From Myxococcales bacterium (lineage in GTDB: Bacteria; Myxococcota_A; UBA9042), in NCBI GenBank assembly GCA_009692425.1, contig SHZF01000010.1, positions 43,440 through 107,439 of the forward strand: DNA of 64,000 bases, in the 5' to 3' direction. Within the stretch, counting starts at the first letter, position 1, and every line of letters begins with the position of its first letter. The notes below the pieces were generated by a model, which saw nothing but the letters and a program-made list of their open reading frames with translations, was not told the origin of the DNA and searched no databases. The position numbers were made by a program, and so were the translations under genes. Of the stretch, positions 8,265-15,466 are shown piece by piece.

Positions 8265-10340
8265 GTGGCCACTGCAGCGTCCGGCGAGTCCAAGGCCACG
8301 TTCCGCCAGACCTTGGCGGCGCCCGGCTTGGCAGCCCAGGCCGCGGGCGACGCCATTCGCGACCGCTTGCAGCGGGTCGATGCGCTCCAACAGCAGGGCA
8401 AGATCGACGAGGCGGTCAAGGAACTGCTGGAGGTATCGGCCATCTACGTGCAGCGTTCGGCGCCGGTGAAGGCCGTGGCCGTGCTGCGCCAGGCGGTGCG
8501 CCTGAAGCCCGACAACTCCGAAGTGCGGGTGGCGTACGGCGACGTCCTCATGCAGTTGCGTATGGTCGAAGATGCCGTTCGAGAATACTCCACGGCCTGC
8601 GCCCAACTCGAGACGCATGGCCGCTACGGGGAGTGGCTCGACGTGCTGCGGCGCGTCATGACGCTGGACGCCGACAACCTGGCAGGGCGGCTGCAGTTGG
8701 CTGAAGCACTGAGTCGCGCCGGCATGACCGTGGAGGCCGCGGGCCAGTTTCGCACGCTCGCGGAGCTGCTGCTGGAGCGCGGCGAGACCGAAGACTGGGA
8801 GCAGGTCGCCGAGCGGTTGCTCTACCACGACGAGGCCGACGCCACGACGGCGCACGACCTCGCGCTGCACTATGTGCGGACCGGGCGACACGCGGAGGCG
8901 CTGGGCAAGTTGGCCCTGTGTTACGACGTCGTACCCAACGACGCGGAATTGCTGGATCTCATCATCGACACCTTGCAGATGCTCGGCCAGCACGAGAAGG
9001 CTGCGGTCATCTGCCGCGAGTTGGTGCGCACATGTCGGCGCAATGGGCTGCAAGACCCGGCCAACACCGCCCTGCAACGGCTGTATTTCCTGGACCCCGA
9101 CGACCCCGAGGCTCGCGAACACGTGGGCGTGCTGCGCGGTTCGATGGAGGCGGGCTTCGTCATCGAGCTTCAGTCGGGCGGCGTCGGCCCGCCACAACGA
9201 GCAGCGCCCCCTCGCCCGGTGGCGGCGGCAAGAACGGTTCCGGCCGCGGGAGACCCGGACGACTTCAACGACGCGGAGCGCACGCGCGCGGCGGTTCCCC
9301 CGAAGCGACCCTCGGCACCCCGCGCCCCAGAGCCGCCGCCCGTATCCGGCGATGCGGGTCCGCCACCGGTGCCGATGTCTTCTGCCGTCGCCGGTCCGTT
9401 GCGCGCGCGGTCGTCTGATTCCTACGTCGCGGACGCGCCAGCAGCGCCACCGGTCATCCCGGCTCCGCTGCGGCGGGCAGCGGCACCTGCCGCATTGCCG
9501 GGGCGGCAGTTTTCGTCCACCTCGGCATTCCAGGGGCGGCCAGGCGCCTTGCCCATGCCCGCGGCTGGCGGAGGGCCTGCACACGCTGGGCCTGCCGGCC
9601 CGTCTGTCCAACCGACAACCCTCCAGAATTCTGGCGTTTCCGAACCACCGCCGATGCCCGGCAGCGCTGCTGCTGCGCCACGGCGCCCCGCAGTGGCCGC
9701 CGCGCCTGCCGTGCGGCGCATCGACCGGTCTACGGTGCAAGACTTCGGCGCGGGCGGGGCGGATTGGGATGCTCCCACGACCCGGGGCAGTTTTGGTCCC
9801 GCACGGTCGCCCTCGGCGTTTCCGGCCACGTCGTCGGTGCCGGCCCTGGAAGCGCTTGCCTTGTCATTGGATGCTGCGGACGACGGCGAGGAGCCCGTGC
9901 GCGAGGAACGCGACGACGAGGAGGCCGGCTTCGACGTCGAGGAGCGCACGCTGGTCGATGGCAACAAGAATCTGCTCCACGGAGCGCCTCCCGTGGCCTC
10001 CGAAGTCCCCGATTTCGTCATGCCGGCCGGGGCCGCACCGTCGGCACCCAGCGCGGCGACCGCTGCGCCCATCGCTTCGGCCCGGCGCCGCTCCCACAGT
10101 CTGCCGCGTCCGCGCCTGGCAAGGCGGCCCGGCACGTCGAGCGAACTGCCGACCACGCTCAGAGACATCTCAAAAGACATGAACACACTTGAGTTTTTCA
10201 TTGAACGCGGGTTCTACGAGTCAGCGGTGGCATTGTGGGACGCGTTGGAGAAGCGGCATCCAAACAGCGCGGAAATCCGTGTATACCGATCGCGCATCGA
10301 GCGGATGCCGAAAGCGGGCCATGACGACGCCTCTGGATGA
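8265..10340 (+). CDS. TPR-repeat protein with Pro/Ala-rich linker
   Basis: A 691-residue protein of unknown function with no signal peptide, so probably cytoplasmic. Residues about 25-290 form tetratricopeptide-like helical hairpins (KIDEAVKELLEVSAIY, KAVAVLRQAVRLKPDN, RHAEALGKLALCYD, QHEKAAVICRELV). Residues about 300-620 are low-complexity Pro/Ala/Arg sequence, probably disordered, with an acidic patch (EEPVREERDDEEAG). The last about 50 residues form another helical hairpin (EFFIERGFYESAVALWDALEKR). TPR scaffolds with this shape are common in Myxococcota but seldom characterised. It is monocistronic as far as can be seen, converging with the methyltransferase gene downstream. Confidence 0.75.
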   Translation: MATAASGESKATFRQTLAAPGLAAQAAGDAIRDRLQRVDALQQQGKIDEAVKELLEVSAIYVQRSAPVKAVAVLRQAVRLKPDNSEVRVAYGDVLMQLRMVEDAVREYSTACAQLETHGRYGEWLDVLRRVMTLDADNLAGRLQLAEALSRAGMTVEAAGQFRTLAELLLERGETEDWEQVAERLLYHDEADATTAHDLALHYVRTGRHAEALGKLALCYDVVPNDAELLDLIIDTLQMLGQHEKAAVICRELVRTCRRNGLQDPANTALQRLYFLDPDDPEAREHVGVLRGSMEAGFVIELQSGGVGPPQRAAPPRPVAAARTVPAAGDPDDFNDAERTRAAVPPKRPSAPRAPEPPPVSGDAGPPPVPMSSAVAGPLRARSSDSYVADAPAAPPVIPAPLRRAAAPAALPGRQFSSTSAFQGRPGALPMPAAGGGPAHAGPAGPSVQPTTLQNSGVSEPPPMPGSAAAAPRRPAVAAAPAVRRIDRSTVQDFGAGGADWDAPTTRGSFGPARSPSAFPATSSVPALEALALSLDAADDGEEPVREERDDEEAGFDVEERTLVDGNKNLLHGAPPVASEVPDFVMPAGAAPSAPSAATAAPIASARRRSHSLPRPRLARRPGTSSELPTTLRDISKDMNTLEFFIERGFYESAVALWDALEKRHPNSAEIRVYRSRIERMPKAGHDDASG

Positions 10341-10396
10341 CGGCGACGCGCGCGCGAGGAGATGCTGCAGCGGCGCGCCGTGTTGCAGTTGATGTA

Positions 10397-10416
10397 GGGC
10401 CCTGCATGCAGGGTCC
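10397..10416. repeat. 20-bp near-perfect palindrome between convergent genes
   Basis: CCCTGCATGCAGGG at 10400-10413 is a perfect inverted repeat; the outer three positions add two more pairs. It lies between the TPR gene stop (10340) and the methyltransferase stop (10421). It has no loop and no T tract, so a bidirectional terminator is possible but not shown. Confidence 0.4.
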
Positions 10417-10420
10417 GCCG

Positions 10421-11287
10421 CTACCGCAGCGAAGCCGACAGGTAGAGCGCCTCGACCGTCCGGTCGTTGCGGCCATGCAGGGTCGCCTGGGCGGATCGCC
10501 CGGCGTCGAGTTCGACGCGCCGCCCATACGCTGACGCAGGCAGCGGGACACCAAAGCTGCGGTCGCCGGTACGACCGTCGTAGCTCAACAGCCACGGCAC
10601 ACCGCGGCCATCGAGGTCCGCGAGCACCCCGAGCAACCGGTCGCGCGTCAGCCCTGCGTGGTAGCGGCGGTCGCTGCCGCTCGACGTGCCTTGCCACGGC
10701 GGGTCCAGGTACACGAGGTCATCCGGGCCGGCGTCAGCGACCGCATCGGCGAGATCGGCACAGCGGACCGTACTGCGGCCGCGCAGCAAGGCCGAGGCCG
10801 CCCGCAGTTCCTTGCGCACGCGGTCTGGACTCGGCCCGACCCGGCGCCGGTCGGCAGACTGGTTGAAATGGCCGGCCTGGTTGAAGCGCACGGCGGCCTT
10901 GACGCAGCGCGACACCAGATACAGAAGTTCGGCAGCGCCACCCGCAGCATTGAACGCCTCGCGTGCGCGCAAGAACGTCGCATCGGGGTCTGCGATGCCT
11001 GCGAACCAGAGTGCCGCGTAGGCGTCGGCCACGCTGTCAGGCTGTGCGATAGCGGCCTGCCACAGCGCCACGAGCGGTGCCAAGGAGTCGCCGAGGACGT
11101 GCGATTGCGCCGTTGCGCGCGCGGCGGCCGCCAGGGTCACCGCAGCGGACCCGGCACAGGGCTCGAACAGTTGGCGCACGGGCCGGCCGCGCACGTGGTC
11201 CAGAATCGCCGCAGCCAGTCGCCGCTTGCTGCCCTGGTACGGCACGACGTGGGGCACGCGCCGCATCAAGGGCGGTGGGACGAGCAC
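10421..11287 (-). CDS. D12-class (Dam-like) N6-adenine DNA methyltransferase, orphan
   Basis: Probable S-adenosylmethionine-dependent methyltransferase acting on adenine in DNA. The D12 order is visible: substrate-entry VPYQGSKRRLA at 15-25, AdoMet motif I FEPCAGSAAV at 41-50, the family block RFNQAGHFNQ at 134-143 and catalytic motif IV YLDPPW at 193-198. It has 288 residues, close to Dam-class enzymes. I chose GTG at 11287 because GGAGGAGG sits 7 nt upstream; the longer frame starts at TTG 11308. No restriction endonuclease is adjacent. It lies downstream of lexA on the same strand and may be read from the SOS-controlled promoter. The target sequence cannot be deduced. Confidence 0.87.
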   Translation of the reverse strand: MLVPPPLMRRVPHVVPYQGSKRRLAAAILDHVRGRPVRQLFEPCAGSAAVTLAAAARATAQSHVLGDSLAPLVALWQAAIAQPDSVADAYAALWFAGIADPDATFLRAREAFNAAGGAAELLYLVSRCVKAAVRFNQAGHFNQSADRRRVGPSPDRVRKELRAASALLRGRSTVRCADLADAVADAGPDDLVYLDPPWQGTSSGSDRRYHAGLTRDRLLGVLADLDGRGVPWLLSYDGRTGDRSFGVPLPASAYGRRVELDAGRSAQATLHGRNDRTVEALYLSASLR

Positions 11288-11294
11288 GAAGGGG

Positions 11295-11302
11295 CCTCCT
11301 CC
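11295..11302 (-). promoter_or_regulatory. Shine-Dalgarno of the adenine methyltransferase gene
   Basis: GGAGGAGG on the minus strand, 7 nt before the GTG at 11287. It decides the start in favour of GTG. Confidence 0.75.
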
Positions 11303-11312
11303 ATCCAAATTT

Positions 11313-11372
11313 ATGTCCTCAGCCGGAAACTCATGTCCTCAGCCGGAAACTCATGTCCTCAAACGGCAACTT
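11313..11372. repeat. Tandem repeat of a 20-bp unit between lexA and the methyltransferase
   Basis: The unit ATGTCCTCAGCCGGAAACTC occurs twice without a mismatch (11313-11332 and 11333-11352). A third degenerate copy at 11353-11372 reads into the bases just before the lexA stop. The repeats occupy most of the 89-nt lexA-methyltransferase spacer. They could be protein-binding sites, or the multiple terminal repeats left by an insertion sequence. No transposase gene is present. Confidence 0.85.
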
Positions 11373-11376
11373 GCGG

Positions 11377-12162
11377 CTACAGCTTGCGATAGATGCCGAC
11401 CACGCTGCCCAGCAGCATCAAGTCGCGAAACTCGTCGCCGCGGACGTAGATGGGCGCCATCGCCCGGTTTTCGGGCTGCAGCCGCACCCGGTCGCCCTCG
11501 GGAAAGAATCGCTTCACGGTCGCCTCGCCATCGACCAGCGCGACGACGATGTCGCCCGGACGCGCACTCGACTGCTTTCGCACGAACAGGAAATCGCCAG
11601 GGAAGATGCCGGCCTCGACCATCGATTCGCCGACGACCCGCAGGGCGAACACCTCGCCGGGTCCGCCGAGGAGGAACGAGTCGATGACCAGGGCCTCGTC
11701 TGACGCCTCCACGGCGAGCAGGGGCTGCCCGGCTGCAATCTGGCCCAGCAGCGGGACCTCGACTGGGCGCGTCGGCAGGTCGCGCACAGAGCGGTTGCCG
11801 AGCACACGGCCGGCACGCGTGTGGGTGGGAGCGATGCCCGGCGCGCGGCGGCGCAGCGCGTGCGGCGCGATGGGCGACACGTCACCCATGGCCGGGGCGA
11901 CGAAGTCTGGCACGTCGGCAACTGGCTCTTCGTCGCGGCCGCCGCGGACGACCTGCAGCGAGCGCGACCGGTTTTCCGTGTGCTGCAGGAAGCCCTTGCG
12001 TTCGAGGGCCCGCAGGTGATCGACGACCCCGTTCGTGGACCGGATGCCGAAGTGCTCGCCAATCTCGCGGATCGAGGGCGGGAAGCCATTTTCGCACTGG
12101 TACGTGTGCACGAAGTCGAGCACGTTCTGTTGCTTGGACGTGAGTTCGGTTCGTGGTGACAT
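11377..12162 (-). CDS. lexA: LexA SOS repressor with extended linker
   Basis: Transcriptional repressor of the DNA-damage response, inactivated by RecA-stimulated self-cleavage. The N-terminal winged helix is at 8-60 (QQNVLDFVH, PPSIREIGEHFGI). The cleavage site is Ala144-Gly145 in QIAAGQPLLA, with catalytic Ser180 (VGESM) and Lys217 (ATVKRF). The protein has 261 residues against about 200-230 usual. The excess is a 60-residue Arg/Pro-rich linker (about 72-133) between the DNA-binding and peptidase domains. The start is the ATG at 12162, preceded by GGAGAAAGG, rather than the longer frame from 12204. A promoter and a GAAC-N4-GTTC operator about 100 nt upstream indicate autoregulation. Confidence 0.94.
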   Translation of the reverse strand: MSPRTELTSKQQNVLDFVHTYQCENGFPPSIREIGEHFGIRSTNGVVDHLRALERKGFLQHTENRSRSLQVVRGGRDEEPVADVPDFVAPAMGDVSPIAPHALRRRAPGIAPTHTRAGRVLGNRSVRDLPTRPVEVPLLGQIAAGQPLLAVEASDEALVIDSFLLGGPGEVFALRVVGESMVEAGIFPGDFLFVRKQSSARPGDIVVALVDGEATVKRFFPEGDRVRLQPENRAMAPIYVRGDEFRDLMLLGSVVGIYRKL

Positions 12163-12257
12163 CGTGGGCCTTTCTCCGTGCGCAGCGAGCAGGATGCGCT
12201 GCACACCCAGCGTGGCACGACTGCGCCGACAGGTGAGGCGTCCCGCGACGAACCACG

Positions 12258-12269
12258 GAACAGATGTTC
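12258..12269 (-). promoter_or_regulatory. LexA operator (SOS box), GAAC-N4-GTTC type
   Basis: The minus strand reads GAACATCTGTTC, a perfect inverted GAAC/GTTC half-site pair with a 4-bp spacer. This is the Gram-positive (DinR) type of SOS box rather than CTGT-N8-ACAG. It lies 3 nt downstream of the -10 element, over the likely transcription start. Confidence 0.75.
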
Positions 12270-12272
12270 AGT

Positions 12273-12300
12273 AGTGTACAGGACGGTCGGAAGGCGTCAA
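12273..12300 (-). promoter_or_regulatory. lexA promoter (sigma70-like)
   Basis: On the minus strand, TTGACG (12300-12295), a 16-bp spacer and TACACT (12278-12273), matching 5/6 and 4/6 of the consensus. The SOS box follows directly. Confidence 0.65.
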
Positions 12301-12318
12301 GAACAGCCGTGGTCAGGC

Positions 12319-12639
12319 TCAACCGCCCGTGATCACGTTGCTCGAACCCTCGACCATCTGGCCAGTGCCGCCGCAATGCTTGTCGGCGTCGTTCAGCCTG
12401 TGGGCCTTCTTGCCATTGATCTTGACGGTGCCGGAGCCCGCCTTCGCTTCCCACGTGTTGGGCCCGCAGCATGCCGCGTGAATGCCGGGGTCGCCGACGC
12501 GCAGGGCCGGCAGCCCGTTGACGAGCACGTCTGGCGAGCCCGCCACAGCCGGCCCGATGCAAGGGTGCGGACACGCCGGGCAGCCGTGGGCATCAGCGGG
12601 AACCATCGACTTGTCGCCGAGGCGGCTCTGCGGGGGCAT
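12319..12639 (-). CDS. PAAR-domain protein
   Basis: A small (106-residue) zinc-binding beta-cone protein of the type that caps VgrG spikes in type VI or other contractile secretion devices. The sequence has the PAAR layout: MPPQSRLGDK, a Cys/His patch (HGCPACPHPC), GSPDVLVNGLPALRVGD as the repeated PAAR strand, GSGTVKINGKKAHRLND, and a C-terminal GGTGQMVEGSSNVITGG. The start ATG at 12639 is preceded by GGGAG; the longer frame to 12762 lacks support. No VgrG, Hcp or toxin gene is adjacent, so it is an orphan. Toxin fusion is absent because the frame ends right after the cone. Confidence 0.82.
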   Translation of the reverse strand: MPPQSRLGDKSMVPADAHGCPACPHPCIGPAVAGSPDVLVNGLPALRVGDPGIHAACCGPNTWEAKAGSGTVKINGKKAHRLNDADKHCGGTGQMVEGSSNVITGG

Positions 12640-12768
12640 GGCAAACTCCCTGCGGGGCGCAGGCGGGACCCGCGCGCACCGCGACTGTAGCAGCGCCGGG
12701 GCGGCGCGGGCAATCAGAACGGGGCGACTGCACCCCAGCGCGGGCAGGCACGGCGGGCGCACGCGCGG

Positions 12769-12960
12769 CTACTTGTTCAGCGAGTCGTCGCGCGCATGAT
12801 GGCCGCGCGTCATCACCCGCAAGCGGTGCAGGCCAGCCGACACGGGCACGCTGAGAGGCAGGGTGCCAACGGTGGCTTGGTCGAGCGCTACGGCCACGCC
12901 CACCATCCAGCCGACCCGCCGGGGCAGCAGGTGCAACGGGTGGGCGCCATCGGTCTTCAT
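12769..12960 (-). CDS. Hypothetical small protein
   Basis: A possible 63-residue product with a mildly hydrophobic middle (GWMVGVAVALDQATVG) and a basic C-terminus. It lies 44 nt downstream of actF on the same strand and an inverted repeat sits just before its ATG. It has no clear Shine-Dalgarno and no recognised family. The phrase VSAGLHRLRVMTRG faintly recalls PEGA-like surface repeats. It may be a chance frame. Confidence 0.25.
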   Translation of the reverse strand: MKTDGAHPLHLLPRRVGWMVGVAVALDQATVGTLPLSVPVSAGLHRLRVMTRGHHARDDSLNK

Positions 12961-12963
12961 CGC

Positions 12964-12981
12964 TTACAGGGAAGTCTGTAA
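12964..12981. repeat. Inverted repeat TTACAG-N6-CTGTAA
   Basis: Perfect 6-bp arms with a 6-bp loop, 23 nt past the actF stop and 3 nt before the small frame at 12960. It could be a weak operon-end hairpin (no T tract) or an operator. Confidence 0.4.
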
Positions 12982-13004
12982 CGCCACGGGGAGGGCTGCG
13001 GCGC

Positions 13005-14234
13005 CTACTGGTCGTGCGCGAGGCTCTCCATCAGGTACGGGTCGCGGCCCGGCAGCAGCGACGCCCTGCCCAGCATGGACCCGACGACGACGACAAACAA
13101 GCCGCCGACCATCAAGAACGCGCCCAGTTCCGGCACGCCCAGGTAGGGGCCGTGGCTCACCGTCTCTGGGCTGCCGTGATGGGCCAGATGTGCCGTCGCC
13201 GGCATGACCTGCAGGTAGATGTCGAGCCAGTGGCCGACCACGATCGTGCACGCCACGGGCACTAGCACCTTCGGATTGCGCTTGTTGGGCCGCGGCAGCA
13301 ACACGAAGAAGGGCACGACGAAATTCAGCACGGCGTTCAGGCCCCACAGCTTGACCCAGTCCGGTTCCCAGCGCGCGAGGTAGTGCCCCGTCTCTTCGGG
13401 AATGTTCGCGTACCAGATCAGCAGGTACTGCATGACCCAGATGTAGGCCCAGAACGTCGAGAAGGCGAACATCATCTTGCCGAGATCGTGCAAGTGGTTG
13501 TCGTTGACGTTGGGCAGGAAGCCGCCGCGCTGCAGGCCGATCGTGAACAGCACGATGACCGCCGAAGCCGCCACGTGGGCGCCAGCGAACTGGTAGACGC
13601 CGAACATCGTCGAGAACCAGTGCGGCTCCGTGCTCATCAGCCACTGCAGCGCGCCGAACGTGATCGTCAGGCCGAAAAACACGAGGAAGATGCCGCCGAG
13701 CCGCACGTTGGCATGCGTGTGCTTCTCGTCGCCGTCGGTATCTTGGGCGATCGAATGGCGCCGCATCGCAAACACCAGCGCCGCCCAGCCGCCGATCATG
13801 AAGACCATGCCGCCGAAGAACGCCGCAGGATTCAGCAGCGGCTGCTTGTGCTGCAACAGGTGGTCGTGGGCGACGGTCTCGGCGTTGCTCCACTCATACA
13901 GGTGGTGCATGCCGAAGTACGTCACCGCGCCGAGCGTCACGAGGCCGAGGGGCAGCCAGGTGGCCAGCGCTTCGGGCACCCGGCGCACGACGATGCCCCA
14001 GCCAGCCTTCGTCACATGCATGACCGCGAGCACGAACGCCGCGCCCACCCCGATGCTGACGAAGTAGTAGGCCGAAATCAGACCGTTGGACCAGCCGCGC
14101 CACGCCTCGCTCATCACGCCGTAGCCGAACGCGGCGGCGCCGAGCACCGCGCACGCCAAGGCAGCATTGCGGATCGGGGCGGGCAGGTGGAAATCCGGCT
14201 GCGGGGCGGGACCGGACGGGGCGTGTGCACTCAC
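13005..14234 (-). CDS. actF: Alternative complex III membrane subunit ActF (NrfD-like)
   Basis: Integral membrane subunit of alternative complex III, homologous to ActC and the PsrC/NrfD family. It has 409 residues with about ten hydrophobic segments, for example AALACAVLGAAAFGYGV, YYFVSIGVGAAFVLAV, FFGGMVFMIGGWAALVF and FLMVGGLFVVVVGSML. Histidines occur in membrane-proximal positions (MHHLYEW, HVTKAG). The start is GTG at 14234 with AAGGTGA 5 nt upstream. It is the last gene of actABCDEF, 60 nt after actE. No terminal oxidase genes follow, although caa3-type oxidase often lies next to this operon in other bacteria. Confidence 0.9.
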   Translation of the reverse strand: MSAHAPSGPAPQPDFHLPAPIRNAALACAVLGAAAFGYGVMSEAWRGWSNGLISAYYFVSIGVGAAFVLAVMHVTKAGWGIVVRRVPEALATWLPLGLVTLGAVTYFGMHHLYEWSNAETVAHDHLLQHKQPLLNPAAFFGGMVFMIGGWAALVFAMRRHSIAQDTDGDEKHTHANVRLGGIFLVFFGLTITFGALQWLMSTEPHWFSTMFGVYQFAGAHVAASAVIVLFTIGLQRGGFLPNVNDNHLHDLGKMMFAFSTFWAYIWVMQYLLIWYANIPEETGHYLARWEPDWVKLWGLNAVLNFVVPFFVLLPRPNKRNPKVLVPVACTIVVGHWLDIYLQVMPATAHLAHHGSPETVSHGPYLGVPELGAFLMVGGLFVVVVGSMLGRASLLPGRDPYLMESLAHDQ

Positions 14235-14294
14235 GGGATCACCTTTTCTCTGGGGCAGTGCCCCGACACGGACGCACGCGAAGAACGAAACGGG

Positions 14295-14906
14295 TCACGG
14301 CGTGGGCGCAGGCACGTTGTGGTAGGCCGCCTGCAGTCGCCGCACGTGGGCGATGATGCGCCAGCGGTCCTCAGGGGACGTCTGGCTGGCGTACGATGGC
14401 ATCATGTTGCGGCCGTAGGTCACGATGTGGAAGATGTGGCCGTCTGGCAGCAACCCGGCGCCGGCGCTGGCATTGTTGATTGGAAATCCGGGCATCCCGC
14501 GCTTCGACACCGGCCCGTCGCCGGCTCCGTTCGGACCGTGGCAGGGCGCGCAGAACGTGGTGAACATGACCTTGCCGCGCTCGTCGTCTTCGGGCGTCGG
14601 GGTCGTGATCGGGTTGTGGAGTTCTAGGCCCGCTTGGGTCGCGCCGGCGGCGTCTGCGGTGTAGTGCAGGGGCACGTGGCCGCGCGCGATCGTGCCCACC
14701 GGCGGGACCTGCAGCACCATCCCGTTCTTGAACACTTTCGATGCGAGTTGCGACTCGGCCGCGGTCGGAAAGAACATGTGGTTGATCCACGGCAGCCACT
14801 CGTAGTTCGGTTCGCGCTCGACCCGGCAGCCGCCGGCCAATGCCGCCACGGTCAGGAGGCCCAGCACGGGAGCGCAGCGGGCGATCAGTGCAGTCCAGCG
14901 GCTCAT
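14295..14906 (-). CDS. actE: Alternative complex III monoheme cytochrome c subunit ActE
   Basis: Membrane-anchored periplasmic cytochrome c, probably carrying electrons from the Fe-S/heme module toward soluble acceptors. The 203-residue precursor has a signal with Cys at about 24 (LAGGC, probable lipoprotein). It has one heme site CAPCH with axial Met in the later part (RNMMPSY), and the class I cytochrome pattern RGKVMFTTFCAPCHGPNGAGDGP. The ATG at 14906 overlaps the actD TGA (ATGA). The longer frame in the same phase, running to 15350, is an artefact reading through actD in another frame. Confidence 0.92.
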   Translation of the reverse strand: MSRWTALIARCAPVLGLLTVAALAGGCRVEREPNYEWLPWINHMFFPTAAESQLASKVFKNGMVLQVPPVGTIARGHVPLHYTADAAGATQAGLELHNPITTPTPEDDERGKVMFTTFCAPCHGPNGAGDGPVSKRGMPGFPINNASAGAGLLPDGHIFHIVTYGRNMMPSYASQTSPEDRWRIIAHVRRLQAAYHNVPAPTP

Positions 14907-15466
14907 GCAGCCTCCGCGATGTACGAGACCTCGACGGCGTGGTGGGCCGCCATCAGCGCCCTTGCCTTGGCCTCGTCGAAGCCGGGCGCGGCCGTATCCA
15001 AGGCGATCGCGAACTTGTCGTCCGTCACCCCGTCCACGAGCAGTTTCGGTTGGCGCCCCGGCAGCAGGCCGCAGAAAAGCAGGAGGCCAGCCGCTGCGCT
15101 CAGGCCCGCGAACAGCACCGTCAGTTCGAAGCAAACCGGCACGAATGCGGTGTTCGGAATGAACGGCTTGCCGCCGACGTTGAGCGGCCAGCCCGACAGG
15201 AACGAGGTCTCGATGCCCTGTGTATAGGTCTGCAGCGCGACGGCCGTCAGGAAGCCGATGGCGCCGCCCCCGAAACAGACGAACGTCAGCTTGCTGCGCG
15301 GCAGCCCTTGGGCGCGCTCGAGGCCGTGCACCGCGTACGGCGTGAAGCAATCGTGGATGGGTAACCCGGCGGCGGCGATGGCGCGGGTCACCGCCAAGAT
15401 CGCGTGCTCGTCGTCGAACACGCCGACCAGGAAGCTGCGGGGTGCCTGGGGTGCGGCGTCATGCAT
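14903..15466 (-). CDS. actD: Alternative complex III membrane subunit ActD (DUF3341)
   Basis: A 187-residue subunit with two transmembrane helices. It begins MHDAAPQAPRSFLVGVFDDEHA, where a ferredoxin-like fold (DEHAILAVTRAIAAAGLPIHDCFTPYAVHGLE) precedes hydrophobic hairpins LTFVCFGGGAIGFLTAVAL and VCFELTVLFAGLSAAAGLLLF, then DDKFAIAL. This is the DUF3341 pattern specific to ActD. The ATG at 15466 lies inside the actC end, an 8-nt overlap, with GGAGG 6 nt upstream. The longer frame to 15505 lacks a ribosome-binding site. Confidence 0.92.
   Translation of the reverse strand: MHDAAPQAPRSFLVGVFDDEHAILAVTRAIAAAGLPIHDCFTPYAVHGLERAQGLPRSKLTFVCFGGGAIGFLTAVALQTYTQGIETSFLSGWPLNVGGKPFIPNTAFVPVCFELTVLFAGLSAAAGLLLFCGLLPGRQPKLLVDGVTDDKFAIALDTAAPGFDEAKARALMAAHHAVEVSYIAEAA

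Noticed and set aside
14295..15350. 351-codon minus-strand frame as a single gene
   Set aside because: Only the part from ATG 14906 is actE; the rest reads through actD in another frame.
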